NCBI GenBank assembly: GCA_016713335.1
Contig: JADJPH010000041.1
Location: 6,883-70,882, forward strand
Length of the DNA: 64,000 nucleotides
Origin: Candidatus Fredericiella danica
Lineage (GTDB): Bacteria > Chloroflexota > Anaerolineae > Caldilineales > Caldilineaceae
Reading direction: 5' to 3'
Both the position numbers and the translations under genes were made by a program. The notes beneath the pieces were generated by a model. It worked only from the letters and a program-made list of their open reading frames with translations. It did no database searches and was not told where the DNA came from. Shown here in pieces: positions 31,038-40,936 of the stretch. The stretch's first letter is position 1. Every line of letters begins with the position of its first letter.

Positions 31038-31943
31038 ATGCCAAACAAAATTCCGGTAGGCAACGCCCCCTGTTCCTGGGGTGTCATTGAAAACGTCGAA
31101 GGCAGCCGCGATGGCTATGTGCAGGTGATTGATGAAATGGCGGCGACCGGCTATGCCGGCACCGAGCTCGGGGATTGGGGCTTCATGCCGACCGATCCGG
31201 AACAGTTGCGCGCCGAGTTGGGGTCGCGCAATCTCAAGTTGTTGGCCTCGTGGGTCAGCGTAAAACTCCACGACCCTGATTGCCATGCGGAAAGCGAAGC
31301 GGATGCCGTACGCACCGCCCGCCAGTTGGCAAACGTCGGTGGGCCGGATGACCTGATCGTGCTGGGCAATGACCCCTATATGGACCCCGTGCGCACCCTC
31401 TACTCCGGCCGGATTCAGCCGGACCAGGGCATGAGCGAGGCCCAATGGCTGATCTTTGCTGAGGGCGCCAATCGGGTCGCCCGCGCCGTCAAACGGGAGA
31501 CCGGGCTGCGCACAGTCTTCCACCACCATATCGGCACCTGGATCGAAACGCCCGAAGAGACGGCGCGCCTGCTAAGCATGACCGACCCCGAGGTCTTGGG
31601 GCTGTGCTTCGACACCGGTCACTATCGTTTCGGCGGCGGTGATCCGCTAACCGGTCTGCGCCGGCATGCCGACCGCATCTGGCACGTCCACTTCAAAGAT
31701 CACGATCCCGCGGTGGCTGCCCGCTCACGTGCCGAAGGGTGGGGAGGCGTGGAATCCGTCGGTCATGGTCTCTTCTGCGAACTGGGCAAAGGCGATGTCG
31801 ACTTCCCGGCAATCCTGGCGGAACTACAGAAGATGAACTATGGCGGCTGGATCGTGGTCGAGCAGGATGTCCTGCCGGGCATGGGCAGCCCCAAGGAGAG
31901 CGCCGCACGCAATCGGGCCTATCTCAAAACTATCGGACTTTAG
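31038..31943 (+). CDS. iolE: Myo-inosose-2 dehydratase IolE
   Basis: IolE dehydrates scyllo-inosose to the trihydroxycyclohexane-dione used by IolD. It is a TIM barrel of the xylose-isomerase-like type. The start GNAPCSWGVIEN is typical of the family. Metal-site residues are suggested by TVFHHHIGTWIETPEE, LCFDTGHYRFGGGDP, IWHVHFKDHDP and GWIVVEQDV. The start at 31,038 has AAAAGGAG upstream; the frame extends to 30,993 without a ribosome site. The gene is intact at 301 residues. Confidence 0.93.
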   Translation: MPNKIPVGNAPCSWGVIENVEGSRDGYVQVIDEMAATGYAGTELGDWGFMPTDPEQLRAELGSRNLKLLASWVSVKLHDPDCHAESEADAVRTARQLANVGGPDDLIVLGNDPYMDPVRTLYSGRIQPDQGMSEAQWLIFAEGANRVARAVKRETGLRTVFHHHIGTWIETPEETARLLSMTDPEVLGLCFDTGHYRFGGGDPLTGLRRHADRIWHVHFKDHDPAVAARSRAEGWGGVESVGHGLFCELGKGDVDFPAILAELQKMNYGGWIVVEQDVLPGMGSPKESAARNRAYLKTIGL

Positions 31944-32013
31944 TAGGATATCGGGGACCGGGGATAGCCACGTCTCCCCGGTCCTTCTTGTTTCATTTTC
32001 ATGGAGACCAATC

Positions 32014-33021
32014 ATGGTTAGATTTGCGCTCTTTGGCGCGGGCTTCATCGGGCAGGTGCATGGCGCCAACATCGCCACCAACCCGCGCACCAAACTGCAA
32101 TTTGTGTATGACGTCAACCCCGCCGCGGCCGAGCAACTGGCTTCCCGCTATGGCGCCAAAATCGCCACCAACCCGGACGAAGTGTGGGCAGCCGGCGATG
32201 TGGATGCCGTGCTCATTGCCTCGTCCACCAACACCCACGCGGATCTGCTCAGTGGCGCCATCAAGGCCCGCAAGCCGGTCTATTGCGAGAAGCCGATCGA
32301 CCTCAATCTGGAGCGCGTACGGCAAGTGGTGCAGGAAGCGCACAATAATCCCGTCCCCATCATGATGGGTTTCAGCCGGCGCTTTGATCCCAATCACAGG
32401 GGGCTGCGTGAGGCCGTGCAGGGGGGTGAGATCGGCATTGTTGAGATGATGCACTTCGTCTGCCGCTCGTCGCAGCCGCCTCCGCTCAGCTATATCAAGG
32501 TTTCAGGTGGCCAATTCCGGGATCAGACCATCCACATGTTTGACCTGCTCTGCTGGATCGCCAACGACGCGCCGGTGGAAGTCTACGCCTGCGGCGCCTC
32601 CATGATCGACCCTGCCATCACAGCGGCCGGTGACGTCGACACCTCGATGCTGATCTTGAAGATGCCGAGCGGCGCGCTCTGCCACATCGACAATAGCCGG
32701 CATACCGGTTACGGCTATGACGAGCGCATCGAAGTCTTCGGCTCCACCGGCATGGTAGAATCCAAGCGCAAACCGACCCGCGAAGTCGCGCTCTACACCG
32801 GCGCCAAGGTTGTCGCTGACGGTCTACACCCTGGTTGGTTCGAACGCATGGAACCCAGCTTCATGCTGGCCGTGGATGCATTCGCATCATCTCTGGAAGG
32901 GAAAGCGGCGGATTATCCGACACTGATCGATGGCCTGCGCGCCCAGATGATCGCAGAAGCCGCCATCGAGTCGCTGCACGCAAACAAACCGGTCAAAATC
33001 AACTATTGGACACCCAAATAA
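32014..33021 (+). CDS. iolG: Inositol 2-dehydrogenase IolG
   Basis: IolG oxidises myo-inositol to scyllo-inosose with NAD. The Rossmann motif GAGFIGQVHGAN, the lysine motif CEKPIDLNLERV, the specific GFSRRFDPNHRGL, and GGQFRDQTIHMFDLLCW (catalytic Asp/His pair) match inositol dehydrogenases closely. LHPGWFERMEPSFMLAVDAF is also typical. Length is 335 residues and the frame is intact. It follows iolE by about 70 nt and opens the pathway. Confidence 0.93.
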   Translation: MVRFALFGAGFIGQVHGANIATNPRTKLQFVYDVNPAAAEQLASRYGAKIATNPDEVWAAGDVDAVLIASSTNTHADLLSGAIKARKPVYCEKPIDLNLERVRQVVQEAHNNPVPIMMGFSRRFDPNHRGLREAVQGGEIGIVEMMHFVCRSSQPPPLSYIKVSGGQFRDQTIHMFDLLCWIANDAPVEVYACGASMIDPAITAAGDVDTSMLILKMPSGALCHIDNSRHTGYGYDERIEVFGSTGMVESKRKPTREVALYTGAKVVADGLHPGWFERMEPSFMLAVDAFASSLEGKAADYPTLIDGLRAQMIAEAAIESLHANKPVKINYWTPK

Positions 33022-33039
33022 CCGTCGAAAGGACTCATC

Positions 33040-33903
33040 ATGCTCCTCGGCTTTCATGGCGCAACAACGATGACAAGTGACCTGGAAACCGATGTCGCGG
33101 TGTCGCGCGATGCCGGTTATCGCGGGTTGGAATTGTGGGCCGCAAAGGTGGACACCTATCTGGAGACGCACTCCCTGGAGGAACTGAAAGCACTCTTCGA
33201 GACAAGTGGTGTCGCGCCGCTCAGCCTCAACGCGCTCGTATTTGTCGGCTTCCGCGGCGACGAATACCCGGACATTCAAAAGCGCTGCAAGGAGATGTGC
33301 GAGATCGCTGCCGCGATCAACTGCCCGATGCTTGTAGTCGTCCCCAGCCCGACCCTGACACGCTGGGAACTGCCCTGGTCGGATGTCGTCGCTGAATACG
33401 TCAAGGTGCTGCGCGACCTCTCTGATATTGCATCGCCCTACGGCACGCGTCTCTCATTCGAATTTCTCGGCTTTGGCTGGTGCACCGTGCGCACGCCACG
33501 CGGCGCATGGGAAATTATTAAGCAGGTGGACCGCGCCAATGTCGGCATGACAGTCGACTGCGCCCATCTATACGCCGGCGGCGGTCTGCTGAACGAACTG
33601 GACGACCTGGATCCGGCCAAAGTCTTCGCCTTCCACCTGGATGACCTGGAAGACACCCCCAAGGAGGCGATCACCGACTACACGCGCCTCTATCCGGGCA
33701 TCGGCGTGATTCCGCTGGACGAAATCTGCCGCCGCATGAGCGCCATCGGTTACAACGACACCTGCTCGATCGAGTTGTTCCAACCCGAATACTGGAAGTG
33801 GGAACCGCTGAAAGTCGCGCAGCAAGCCCGCGAATCGCAGGTCTCCGCCAATTTTGCTAGGAAAGGTGCTGTGCTCGCCCTATTGCGTTCTGAACTGGAA
33901 TAA
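33040..33903 (+). CDS. iolI: Inosose isomerase IolI
   Basis: The protein resembles B. subtilis IolI along its length: HGATTM-type start, LSLNALVFVGFRGDE, LSFEFLGFGWCTVRTP, GMTVDCAHLYAGGG, HLDDLEDTPKEAITDYTRLYPG and IELFQPEYWKWEP. These cover the metal-binding Glu, Asp and His positions of this TIM barrel. IolI interconverts 2-keto-myo-inositol and 1-keto-D-chiro-inositol, which lets D-chiro-inositol enter the pathway. The gene is intact and directly follows iolG by 18 nt. Confidence 0.88.
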   Translation: MLLGFHGATTMTSDLETDVAVSRDAGYRGLELWAAKVDTYLETHSLEELKALFETSGVAPLSLNALVFVGFRGDEYPDIQKRCKEMCEIAAAINCPMLVVVPSPTLTRWELPWSDVVAEYVKVLRDLSDIASPYGTRLSFEFLGFGWCTVRTPRGAWEIIKQVDRANVGMTVDCAHLYAGGGLLNELDDLDPAKVFAFHLDDLEDTPKEAITDYTRLYPGIGVIPLDEICRRMSAIGYNDTCSIELFQPEYWKWEPLKVAQQARESQVSANFARKGAVLALLRSELE

Positions 33904-33907
33904 CCAA

Positions 33908-35075
33908 ATGACTACTACCCTCAACATCGGCGTCATCGGCATGGGGTGGATGGGTATGGCCCACAGCCGTGGCTATCGCACCATCCCGGATCGCTTTTTT
34001 AATGGCGGTATTCGCCCAAATCTTGTCATCTGCGCGGACGATCTACCGGCGCGTGCGAAGCAGGCGCAGGAGATGTTTGGTTTTGCCGAGTCGACTTCAG
34101 ACTGGCACAAGGTCATCCATCATCCCGACGTGCAGGTCGTCAACATCGCATCCCCCAACTATCTACACAAGGAGATGGTGCTTGAGGCGATTGCCGCCGG
34201 CAAACACGTCTTCTGCGAGAAACCGATCGGCCGTTACCCGGAAGAAGCCATCGAAGTGGCCGAAGCCGCACAGCGCGCGGGCGTGATCACGGGCGTGGGC
34301 TTCAACGACCGGTGGGCGCCGCTCGTGCAGTACACGCACCAGTTGATCCAGGAAGGCAAGTTGGGCGAACTGACCCACTATCGCGGCCGCTTCTACTCCA
34401 TGTACGGCAGCAACCCTTACGGGATGTTGACCTGGCGCTTCAAGTTTGAGCAGGCCGGCTATGGCGTGTTGGGCGACATCATGACCCACGTGGTCGACCT
34501 TGCCCAGTGGCTGGTTGGCCCCGTCGGCCGGCTGGTCAGCCAACGCAACACCTTCATCACCGAACGCCCGTTGCCGGTGCCCGGGCGCGGGACCCACTTC
34601 TCCGTTGGTGAGCCGGGTGACCCGACCGGACCGGTGGAAAATGAAGACTACATCGGCACCCTGGTCGAATTTGAGAATGGCGTACAGGGAACGCTCGAGA
34701 CCTCACGCACGGTCTTCGGTCCAAAATGTGAAATGGCCTTCGAAGTCTATGGCACCAAGGGCGCTGTCAAGTGGAACTTCGAGCGCATGAATGAACTCCA
34801 GGTCTACATCCCGGACCAAGAATTGGGCCATGACGGGTTCGCCACTCATCTTTGGCAGCCCGGATCATCCATTCCACGGCAACTTCAATCCAGGCCCCGG
34901 CATTGGCCTTGGCTACGATGACCTGAAGGCGATCGAGGCCTATCACTTCCTCAAGTCCATCGTCGAAGGCGAACAGAATACGCCGGGCTTCGGCGCAGCC
35001 TATGCCGCGGCGCGCACCAACCAGGCCATGATCCGTTCTTGGGAAAGTGGTTCGTGGGAAGACGTGCAGCCATAA
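33908..35075 (+). CDS. Gfo/Idh/MocA-family oxidoreductase (one frameshift)
   Basis: This third dehydrogenase has Rossmann motif GVIGMGWMGMAHSRGY, lysine motif CEKPIGRYPEEAIEVAE and the catalytic region GYGVLGDIMTHVVDLAQWLVG. It is of the longer type, about 390 residues, with an inserted loop containing PVPGRGTHFSVGEPGDP. The frame breaks near 34,845, after HDGF, and resumes as GSPDHPFHGNFNPGPGIGLG. ATG 33,908 lies five bases after the iolI stop. It may act on D-chiro-, scyllo- or methylated inositols; this is inference from context. Confidence 0.87.
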
Positions 35076-35098
35076 AGAGTTCCGCACCGAGCTTTTCT

Positions 35099-35133
35099 AT
35101 TCCACCAGGCAGGAGGTGACTGCCTGGTGGAAT
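35099..35133. other. Perfect 14-bp hairpin between the dehydrogenase and SDR genes
   Basis: ATTCCACCAGGCAG (35,099-35,112) pairs perfectly with CTGCCTGGTGGAAT (35,120-35,133) across a 7-nt loop, GAGGTGA. No U-tract follows on the plus strand. It could be a stabilising 3' end for the operon transcript or a weak terminator before the last gene. Confidence 0.7.
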
Positions 35134-35199
35134 CCTCCGATCAAATCACGCTGACTTCGCCGGAAACCGGCTCGCAAACTACTTTCGAGGAGCATCCCG

Positions 35200-36003
35200 T
35201 TGCCCGAGAATCTCATTACTCATCGTCGCCATGAGCACACCGTCGCCGTGATCACCGGCGGCACGCAGGGCCTTGGTCTGGCGATCGCCCGCCGCCTGGC
35301 GCAGGAAGGCGCCAGGGCCATCGTCATCTGTGGGCGCAGTGCAGACAAAGGCGCCGAAGCCGAAGCAGAAATCGCCGCGCTCGGCGCCGCCTGCCGTTGC
35401 GTCCAGGCCGATTTAGCCAGGCCCGAAGAGTGCTACGAGGTCGTCGATGCCGCCATCGAAACGTATGGCGGGGTCAATGCCCTGGTCAACAGCGCCGCGA
35501 TTTCGACCCGCGGTGGTCTGCTCGATACGGATCTGGCGCTCTGGGAAGAACATATGGCGATCAACCTGCGCGCACCGTTCCTCACGATGCAGCGCGCCGT
35601 GCGCTACATGAAGGACGCCGGCATCCCCGGCAGCATCGTCAATATCATCAGCATGGTGGCGTTGTGTGGCCAGTCCTATCTCACTCCCTACTCTGCCTCC
35701 AAGGGCGGGCTGGCAACGCTGACCAAGAATGTCGCCAACGCCTTTGTGCGTGACAGGATCCGTTGCAACGGCATCCTCACCGGCTGGATGGAGACGCCAG
35801 GCGAAGCCGAGATTCAGCGTCGTTTCCACGGCGCGGGCGCGGACTGGGCCGCACTCGCAGCGCAAAAGCTACCCATGGGCCAACTGGTCGATCCAAACCA
35901 GTTGGCAGGACTCGTCGCTTACATCCTCAGCCCGGAAGCGGGCGTGATGACCGGCGCCCTCATCGAATACGACCAGTTTGTCTCCGGCGCCTACCCAGAG
36001 TAG
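35200..36003 (+). CDS. SDR family oxidoreductase at the end of the inositol operon
   Basis: This is a classical SDR of 267 residues. It has TGGTQGLGLAIA (dinucleotide motif), NSAAIS in place of NNAG, a serine in VNIISMVALCG and the catalytic YSASKGG. No ATG is available before the Rossmann strand. A TTG at 35,200, with GAGGAG four bases upstream, is the likely start, which would lower expression. It may interconvert inositol or inosose species, but the substrate is not recognisable. Confidence 0.88.
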   Translation: MPENLITHRRHEHTVAVITGGTQGLGLAIARRLAQEGARAIVICGRSADKGAEAEAEIAALGAACRCVQADLARPEECYEVVDAAIETYGGVNALVNSAAISTRGGLLDTDLALWEEHMAINLRAPFLTMQRAVRYMKDAGIPGSIVNIISMVALCGQSYLTPYSASKGGLATLTKNVANAFVRDRIRCNGILTGWMETPGEAEIQRRFHGAGADWAALAAQKLPMGQLVDPNQLAGLVAYILSPEAGVMTGALIEYDQFVSGAYPE

Positions 36004-36229
36004 CCGCCGCGAGGATCCGGGCGGGGCCCCAGGCCCGGCCGTGGGCGCGCCGTCGCGTCATCCACCCGCCGCACCGCTGGCTTTGGCAGACGGCCGAATG
36101 CGTTCGCCGTAAGAGCCGCGAGCCGTTCCAGGCTCAGTCCACGCAGGTGGACTTCAGCAGCTAGCCGAGACCTCGGTCTTCGGAGCAAAGCTCTGCCGAC
36201 TGGACGGAGACGATTGTATTCGTCAATAA

Positions 36230-36313
36230 CCCCGGACACGGCCATGCCGTTGTCCCTACGAGCGAGGGGTAGGCGGCGATCACCCCCGGACACGGCCATG
36301 CCGTTGTCCCTAC
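36230..36313. repeat. REP-like 30-bp direct repeat pair
   Basis: Two identical 30-bp copies (36,230-36,259 and 36,284-36,313) begin CCCCGGACACGGCCATGCCG. Each contains the hairpin GGACACGGCCATGCCGTTGTCC, written here as arms ACGGC/GCCGT around CAT. The copies are 54 bp apart. They resemble REP sequences and occur outside genes. Confidence 0.75.
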
Positions 36314-36357
36314 CGCGAATTCTAAAATCCTGAAACACACCCACATGCCGGACACAC

Positions 36358-36399
36358 ATTGACAATTGACTATTGACCATTGAAAATTGACTATTGTGT
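36358..36399. repeat. Six-unit 7-bp array of the ATTGACN type
   Basis: In steps of seven from 36,358 the units are ATTGACA, ATTGACT, ATTGACC, ATTGAAA, ATTGACT and ATTGTGT. The period equals that of the arrays in purQ, purL and the SH3 gene, although the sequence differs. Confidence 0.8.
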
Positions 36400-36466
36400 T
36401 TTCCTGTTGCCGCCCATATGGAAGACGCAGATGACCATTCACATCCACTGAAGTGGAGGGAATCCC

Positions 36467-36857
36467 ATGATAACTCGCATTCTCCTCTGGCTCCTGGCCG
36501 CCGTCGAACTTATGCTGGGAGCGTTCGGGTTGTCCGTTGCCGGCATCCTGCTTTTCTCCCATGCAGGCGGCATGAACTTGATCTTCCTGCCGGTTGCAGC
36601 ACTATTCTCGCTGTTCCTCGTTGCCGGGATTGCCATTCTGGTACACCGGCCCTGGAGTTATTACTCTGCACATTGTGCTGATCCTGCTGCTCGGGCTGCT
36701 GCTCGTAGTCTACCTTGGCCCGTTGGTTGGAACAGACGCCGCTGCGACGGTCGCGATAACCGCGGCAATCGTGGTGGCGCTCACAGCGCTCTTCTTCCTG
36801 CCATCAGTGCGGCGCTATTTTCGAATTGGGCTGAAGGAAAGGACCCCAAAGCAATGA
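36467..36857 (+). CDS. Small four-helix membrane protein of unknown function (one frameshift)
   Basis: The combined frames give about 130 residues with four hydrophobic segments: ILLWLLAAVELMLGAFGLSV, LIFLPVAALFSLFLVAGIAI, ITLHIVLILLLGLLLVVYLG and AITAAIVVALTALFFLPSV. The frame shifts near 36,655. It is an integral membrane protein with no recognised family. The TGA overlaps the next start codon (ATGA), so the two genes are translationally coupled. Confidence 0.65.
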
Positions 36858-38066
36858 CCGCTCTTCTCCATGAACCAACGTATGTTGGCGATCTTGGCAA
36901 TGGTTTGATCCGCCGCTGGTCCACCAGCGCGGACCAACCCAAAATCGCCCAGTTGATGGGCACCGTCTATCGCCGTGACCCCGCCAAACCGTTCAATCCC
37001 CGGCAAGCGGACATGGCCAGAGTCATGATGAATGGCAAATTCCCCTATATGGGACCAGGCGATGTTGCCATCGTCGAAGACACCTCAAAGCCGGACTGTC
37101 CCGTCGTTGCCTATACCTGTCTGTGGCGCCACCAATGGACCTACGGCGGCATTCCATTTGCCGTAGGTCAACCGGAAATGGTCGCCACCGACAGCGAGTA
37201 TCGGAATCGCGGTCTGATCCGCTCACTCTTTGAGATGGTCCATGCCCGTAGCGCGGCCGAAGGCCAGCCTGTGCAGGTGATCACCGGCATCGCGTACTTC
37301 TATCGGAAATTCGGTTATGAATACGTGTTCGATCTGGACGGGTATCGCACGATCCCGGCTGCCGCCGTTAGGCTCCACCCAGGTGTGCTTGACGACCCGG
37401 CTCCATATGAGCGTGGATACTGCCGGCGCCACCGCCGGTTACTGTTGGCTGGCTTCAAAACGCTGGGAAGCTGACCTGGAGGTCTTTGCGCTGGAACTGG
37501 AGCAAGGGCGGAACTGGCAGCAGGCGCTGCCCTGTCTCTTGCGCCTGTTGCGAGCGTATGGGGAAAGCCTGCCTGTCAACGACGGCAACACAAAACCTTA
37601 CACAGGCTTGAGTCTTAATTTCGGCCGCACCCATCCCGTCTACGAAATCCTGGGGAACTCAGTCGCCTCGCGCGACGAACCGCCCTATGCCTGGTATGTG
37701 CGCGTCCCCGATCTTCCGGCATTTGTCGAGTTGATCGCACCGGTGCTGGAGGCGCGTGTGGCGCGATCGATTCACGCCGGTCACACGGGCGACGTCAAGA
37801 TCAATCTCTATGACGATGGGATCCACCTGCAATTTGAGAATGGCACGATCACCAGCGTAGCGCCCTGGCAAAAACCGGCCTACAGCGACGACGGCATCTG
37901 TGGATGCCCACCGCTCGTGTTTCTCAAACTACTTTTTGGCTATCGCAGCCTTGCGGAATTGCGCACGATGTTTCCGGATGTCTGGACAACACCTGAGGGA
38001 GAATCGCTTGTCAACACGCTCTTCCCGGCACAACCGTCGGTCGTGAGTTCATTGAACTATATATAG
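36854..38066 (+). CDS. Eis-like GNAT acetyltransferase with SCP2-type tail (one frameshift)
   Basis: The N-terminal half is an acetyltransferase: GLIRRWSTSADQPKIAQLM, VAYTCLWRHQWTYGGIPFAV, then VATDSEYRNRGLIRSLFEMV with the acetyl-CoA loop, and GIAYFYRKFGYEYVFDLDG. The second half, in another frame from about 37,410, holds a further GNAT-like region and a sterol-carrier-like C terminus (DVKINLYDDGIHLQFENGTI). This layout resembles the Eis family. Joined length is about 400 residues. Substrate unknown. Confidence 0.75.
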
Positions 38067-38447
38067 AAAGTGCACCGTGCTCGTAGGTGCGGCTTGCAGC
38101 CGCACGACGTGGCCTAAGCAAGTGCGACGAAGCTAAACCCGCCATTTTTGCACCGTTGGGTGACCATCGCACCAGTTGGCTGACCGCAGGTAACGATAAA
38201 TCGCCCGCAGGGACGCCGGGACCCGGGGGGGGGGCGGGGGAAAAGCGACGCGGGGGGGGGGGGGGGGGGGGGGGGAGGGAGGGGGGGCCCCCCCGGGGGG
38301 CCCCCCGCCCCCCCCCCCCCCCCTCTTCTTTTCCCCCCCCCCGCGCCCCGCGGGGGGCGTCTTTTCCCCCCTCCTTGGCGGGCGGGTTTGCTCCTTAGCT
38401 TGATGCGTATGGTTTGAAAACCGCACCTACGGGCGTTCGCTATTATC
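38067..38447. other. Intergenic region with REP hairpin and long G-run/C-run block
   Basis: No gene. A perfect hairpin, GTGCGGCT/AGCCGCAC, lies near 38,086-38,104, and CCGCACCTACG near 38,422 is the inverse of CGTAGGTGCGG near 38,081. Between them, about 38,220-38,360 is almost only G followed by only C, with runs longer than 20. Such a block is unlike the rest of the window and is probably a sequencing or assembly artefact at a hairpin. Confidence 0.75.
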
Positions 38448-40802
38448 TTACTGCCGCGCCATAATCATCTTCGTCGTGTGTTCCGGATCCTGGATCAATT
38501 CCCCACTTACATCCACTATCACGCCGTAGAGCGTGCCTGAGAAGCGGAACGGCGGCTCATACTTGTCCCAGACTGGCGACCCAGAATCTGCCCCGCATAC
38601 GATGCCGCCGCCCAGGCCCAGGCTCAACGGCATCGTGACCGGAATCTCCGTCTGACCGACCAACGTGCCATCGATGTACAACTGCCCCAGACCCGGCGCG
38701 CCTTTCCCTTTGGCCATGTCCGGCTTGCCGGTCACCTCAAATTCGAAGCGCAGTTTGTGACGCCCGGCTGGCACGGGGACGTTCGACTCCACATGGAAGA
38801 ACTGGCTGCCCACATAGTTGTACACATAGTGAAGCTTGCCGTCCTGCACATAGAAAGAATAACCGCCCTGGACATCGCCCGCTGACAGGAGCGCCCCTTC
38901 CGCGCCGCCGTTGGGAATCTCCGCATCCGCGGTGATGCTGTGGGGCCGGTTCAGCACATTCGGGCACGCATTGATCGGGACCATCTGCGTCCCAGGATAG
39001 AAGGTGTAACGCTCGCGTGCAACCGCAATCTGCGGTCGAGGATCGGCGAAACGCATCGTCCCCCGACTGTCAATCGGCAACACGTTGTACTTGCCCGCCT
39101 CAACATACCAGGTGGCGATCATCTCGATCAGCTTGCTGCGATTCTCCGCAGCCAGGTTGTGGTTCTCAGCGAAGTCTACATCGACGTGATACAACTCCCA
39201 CGCGGTCGCATCCAGTTCTGTCAGCTTGTCCTTGTCGATGAGGGCGCCGAAGAATGCCCCGGCCTCCGTGAACGACGGTCCCGGCCACGGGCACACCGCG
39301 CGCCAGCCATCATGGTAGATGGAGCGATGGCCCATCATCTCAAAGTACTGGGTCAAATGCTTGGACGGTGCGCTGGCATCATCCAGGGCATGGGCAAAGC
39401 TGAGACCTTCAATCGGCGACTGCGTGACGCCCCTGATGGCCGTTGGCGCATCGATCCCGACTGCTTCGAGCACCGATGGGACCATGTCGATGGCATGTGC
39501 GTACTGCGTGCGCACCTCACCTTGCGACTTGATACCATTCGGCCAGTGAACGATAAAGGGGTCGCTGATCCCGCCACGGTAGGTTTCACGCTTCCACCGG
39601 CGGAACGGCGTATTCCCGGCAAAAGTCCAGCCCCAGGCGTAGTGGTTAAAGGTCATGGGGCCGCCCAACTCATCGATCATCTGCAGGTTTTCTTCCAACG
39701 AGTCGGGCACGTTGTTGAAGAACTTGTTTTCATTCACCGACCCATGCGGTCCACCTTCGGAACTGGCGCCGTTGTCCGAGATGAACATGATCAGCGTGTT
39801 GTCCCATTCACCGATCGATTTTAGAAAATTGAACAGGCGTCCATAGTGGTAGTCCGTATGGGTCAAGAAACCGGCAAACACCTCCATCATACGGGCATAC
39901 AGCTTTTTCTCCCCATCGGACAGCGAATCCCAATCTTGCACATCCGGATCGTGGCGGGAGAGTTCTGCGTCCGCTGGGATGATGCCCAGTTCCTTCTGGC
40001 GTGCAAAGGTCTTCTCGCGATAGGCATCCCAACCGTCGTCGAACTTCCCCTCGTAATGGTCCGCCCATTCTTTCGGGACGTGGTGTGGCGCATGCGTTGC
40101 ACCGGGGCAGAAATACATAAAGAATGGTTTTTGCGGTGCGATCTGCTTAGCGTCGGCGATGAAAGAAATCGCCTTGTCCACCAGATCCTCGGTCAGATGA
40201 TATCCCTCTTCAGGGGTCTTCTCTGGCTCCACAGCATGGTTGTCATAGACCAATTCAGGGTAGTATTGGTGCGTGTCACCGCCCAGGAAGCCATAAAAGC
40301 GTTCAAAACCACGCCCGAGCGGCCACCGATCATAGGGGCCGGCCGCTGAGGCCTGATCGGCCGGCGTCAGATGCCACTTGCCGATCGCATAGGTGTTGTA
40401 CCCTTGCTGGAGCAGAATTTCGGAAAGCATCCCATTCTCAAACGGAATGTTGCCGTTCCCGCCCGGAAAACCGGTGGAGCCTTCGGTGATGCAGGACATG
40501 GCGTTCGAATGGTGATTTCGACCCGTCAAGATGCATGAGCGCGTCGGTGAACAGAGCGCCGTGGTATGCATGTTCTGAAAGAGCAGACCTTTTGCAGCCA
40601 GTTCATCAATGTTGGGTGTTTCGATCGGACTCCCATAACACCCCATCTGGCCAAATCCGGTATCATCCTGCACGATAAACAACACGTTTGGCATCCCCTG
40701 CCGGGCGCGCAGTGGCTCCGGCCACGCCTGGCTGGAGACATCCACCGTGCGCCCGATCACCCCGGTGAAAGCTGTGCCGGGCTTATATTCTTTTAGTGCC
40801 AT
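38448..40802 (-). CDS. Type I sulfatase (arylsulfatase)
   Basis: This 784-residue enzyme cleaves sulfate esters. NVLFIVQDDTGFGQMGCYG carries the first metal aspartates. The sulfatase signature is CSPTRSCILTGR, whose cysteine is matured to formylglycine. IGKWHLTP and FISDNGASSEGG supply further active-site residues. The C-terminal part beyond about 560 is a long extension with beta strands. AAGGAG precedes the start. No signal peptide is seen, and no maturase gene lies nearby. The frame is intact. The size fits the bacterial arylsulfatases of about 780 residues. Confidence 0.93.
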   Translation of the reverse strand: MALKEYKPGTAFTGVIGRTVDVSSQAWPEPLRARQGMPNVLFIVQDDTGFGQMGCYGSPIETPNIDELAAKGLLFQNMHTTALCSPTRSCILTGRNHHSNAMSCITEGSTGFPGGNGNIPFENGMLSEILLQQGYNTYAIGKWHLTPADQASAAGPYDRWPLGRGFERFYGFLGGDTHQYYPELVYDNHAVEPEKTPEEGYHLTEDLVDKAISFIADAKQIAPQKPFFMYFCPGATHAPHHVPKEWADHYEGKFDDGWDAYREKTFARQKELGIIPADAELSRHDPDVQDWDSLSDGEKKLYARMMEVFAGFLTHTDYHYGRLFNFLKSIGEWDNTLIMFISDNGASSEGGPHGSVNENKFFNNVPDSLEENLQMIDELGGPMTFNHYAWGWTFAGNTPFRRWKRETYRGGISDPFIVHWPNGIKSQGEVRTQYAHAIDMVPSVLEAVGIDAPTAIRGVTQSPIEGLSFAHALDDASAPSKHLTQYFEMMGHRSIYHDGWRAVCPWPGPSFTEAGAFFGALIDKDKLTELDATAWELYHVDVDFAENHNLAAENRSKLIEMIATWYVEAGKYNVLPIDSRGTMRFADPRPQIAVARERYTFYPGTQMVPINACPNVLNRPHSITADAEIPNGGAEGALLSAGDVQGGYSFYVQDGKLHYVYNYVGSQFFHVESNVPVPAGRHKLRFEFEVTGKPDMAKGKGAPGLGQLYIDGTLVGQTEIPVTMPLSLGLGGGIVCGADSGSPVWDKYEPPFRFSGTLYGVIVDVSGELIQDPEHTTKMIMARQ

Positions 40803-40936
40803 CCCTGGTTCTCCTTGTTTGACTGATCGTCGTTCGCTGCGCGTGCCTCAACGATACCGGCACGAGTTCAAAGCAAAAGTATGCCTACAGAAATCATCGC
40901 GTCGTCGCACTCGCGGTACGCAAGTATAACGTTTTT

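Larger units (their letters stand above)
36004..36466. other. Repeat-rich intergenic region after the inositol operon
   Basis: No gene is seen. The first 50 bases are very GC-rich (a GGGCGGGGCCCCAGGCCCGG block). Two exact 30-bp direct repeats lie at 36,230-36,259 and 36,284-36,313, followed by a 7-bp array at 36,358-36,399. Start of the next gene is at 36,467, with GGAGGG upstream. Confidence 0.65.

Noticed and set aside
35099..35133. Rho-independent terminator
   Set aside because: The stem is strong, but no U-tract follows on either strand.
38133..38426. Open frames rich in Gly, Pro and Arg across the G/C block
   Set aside because: They are translations of homopolymer runs, not genes.
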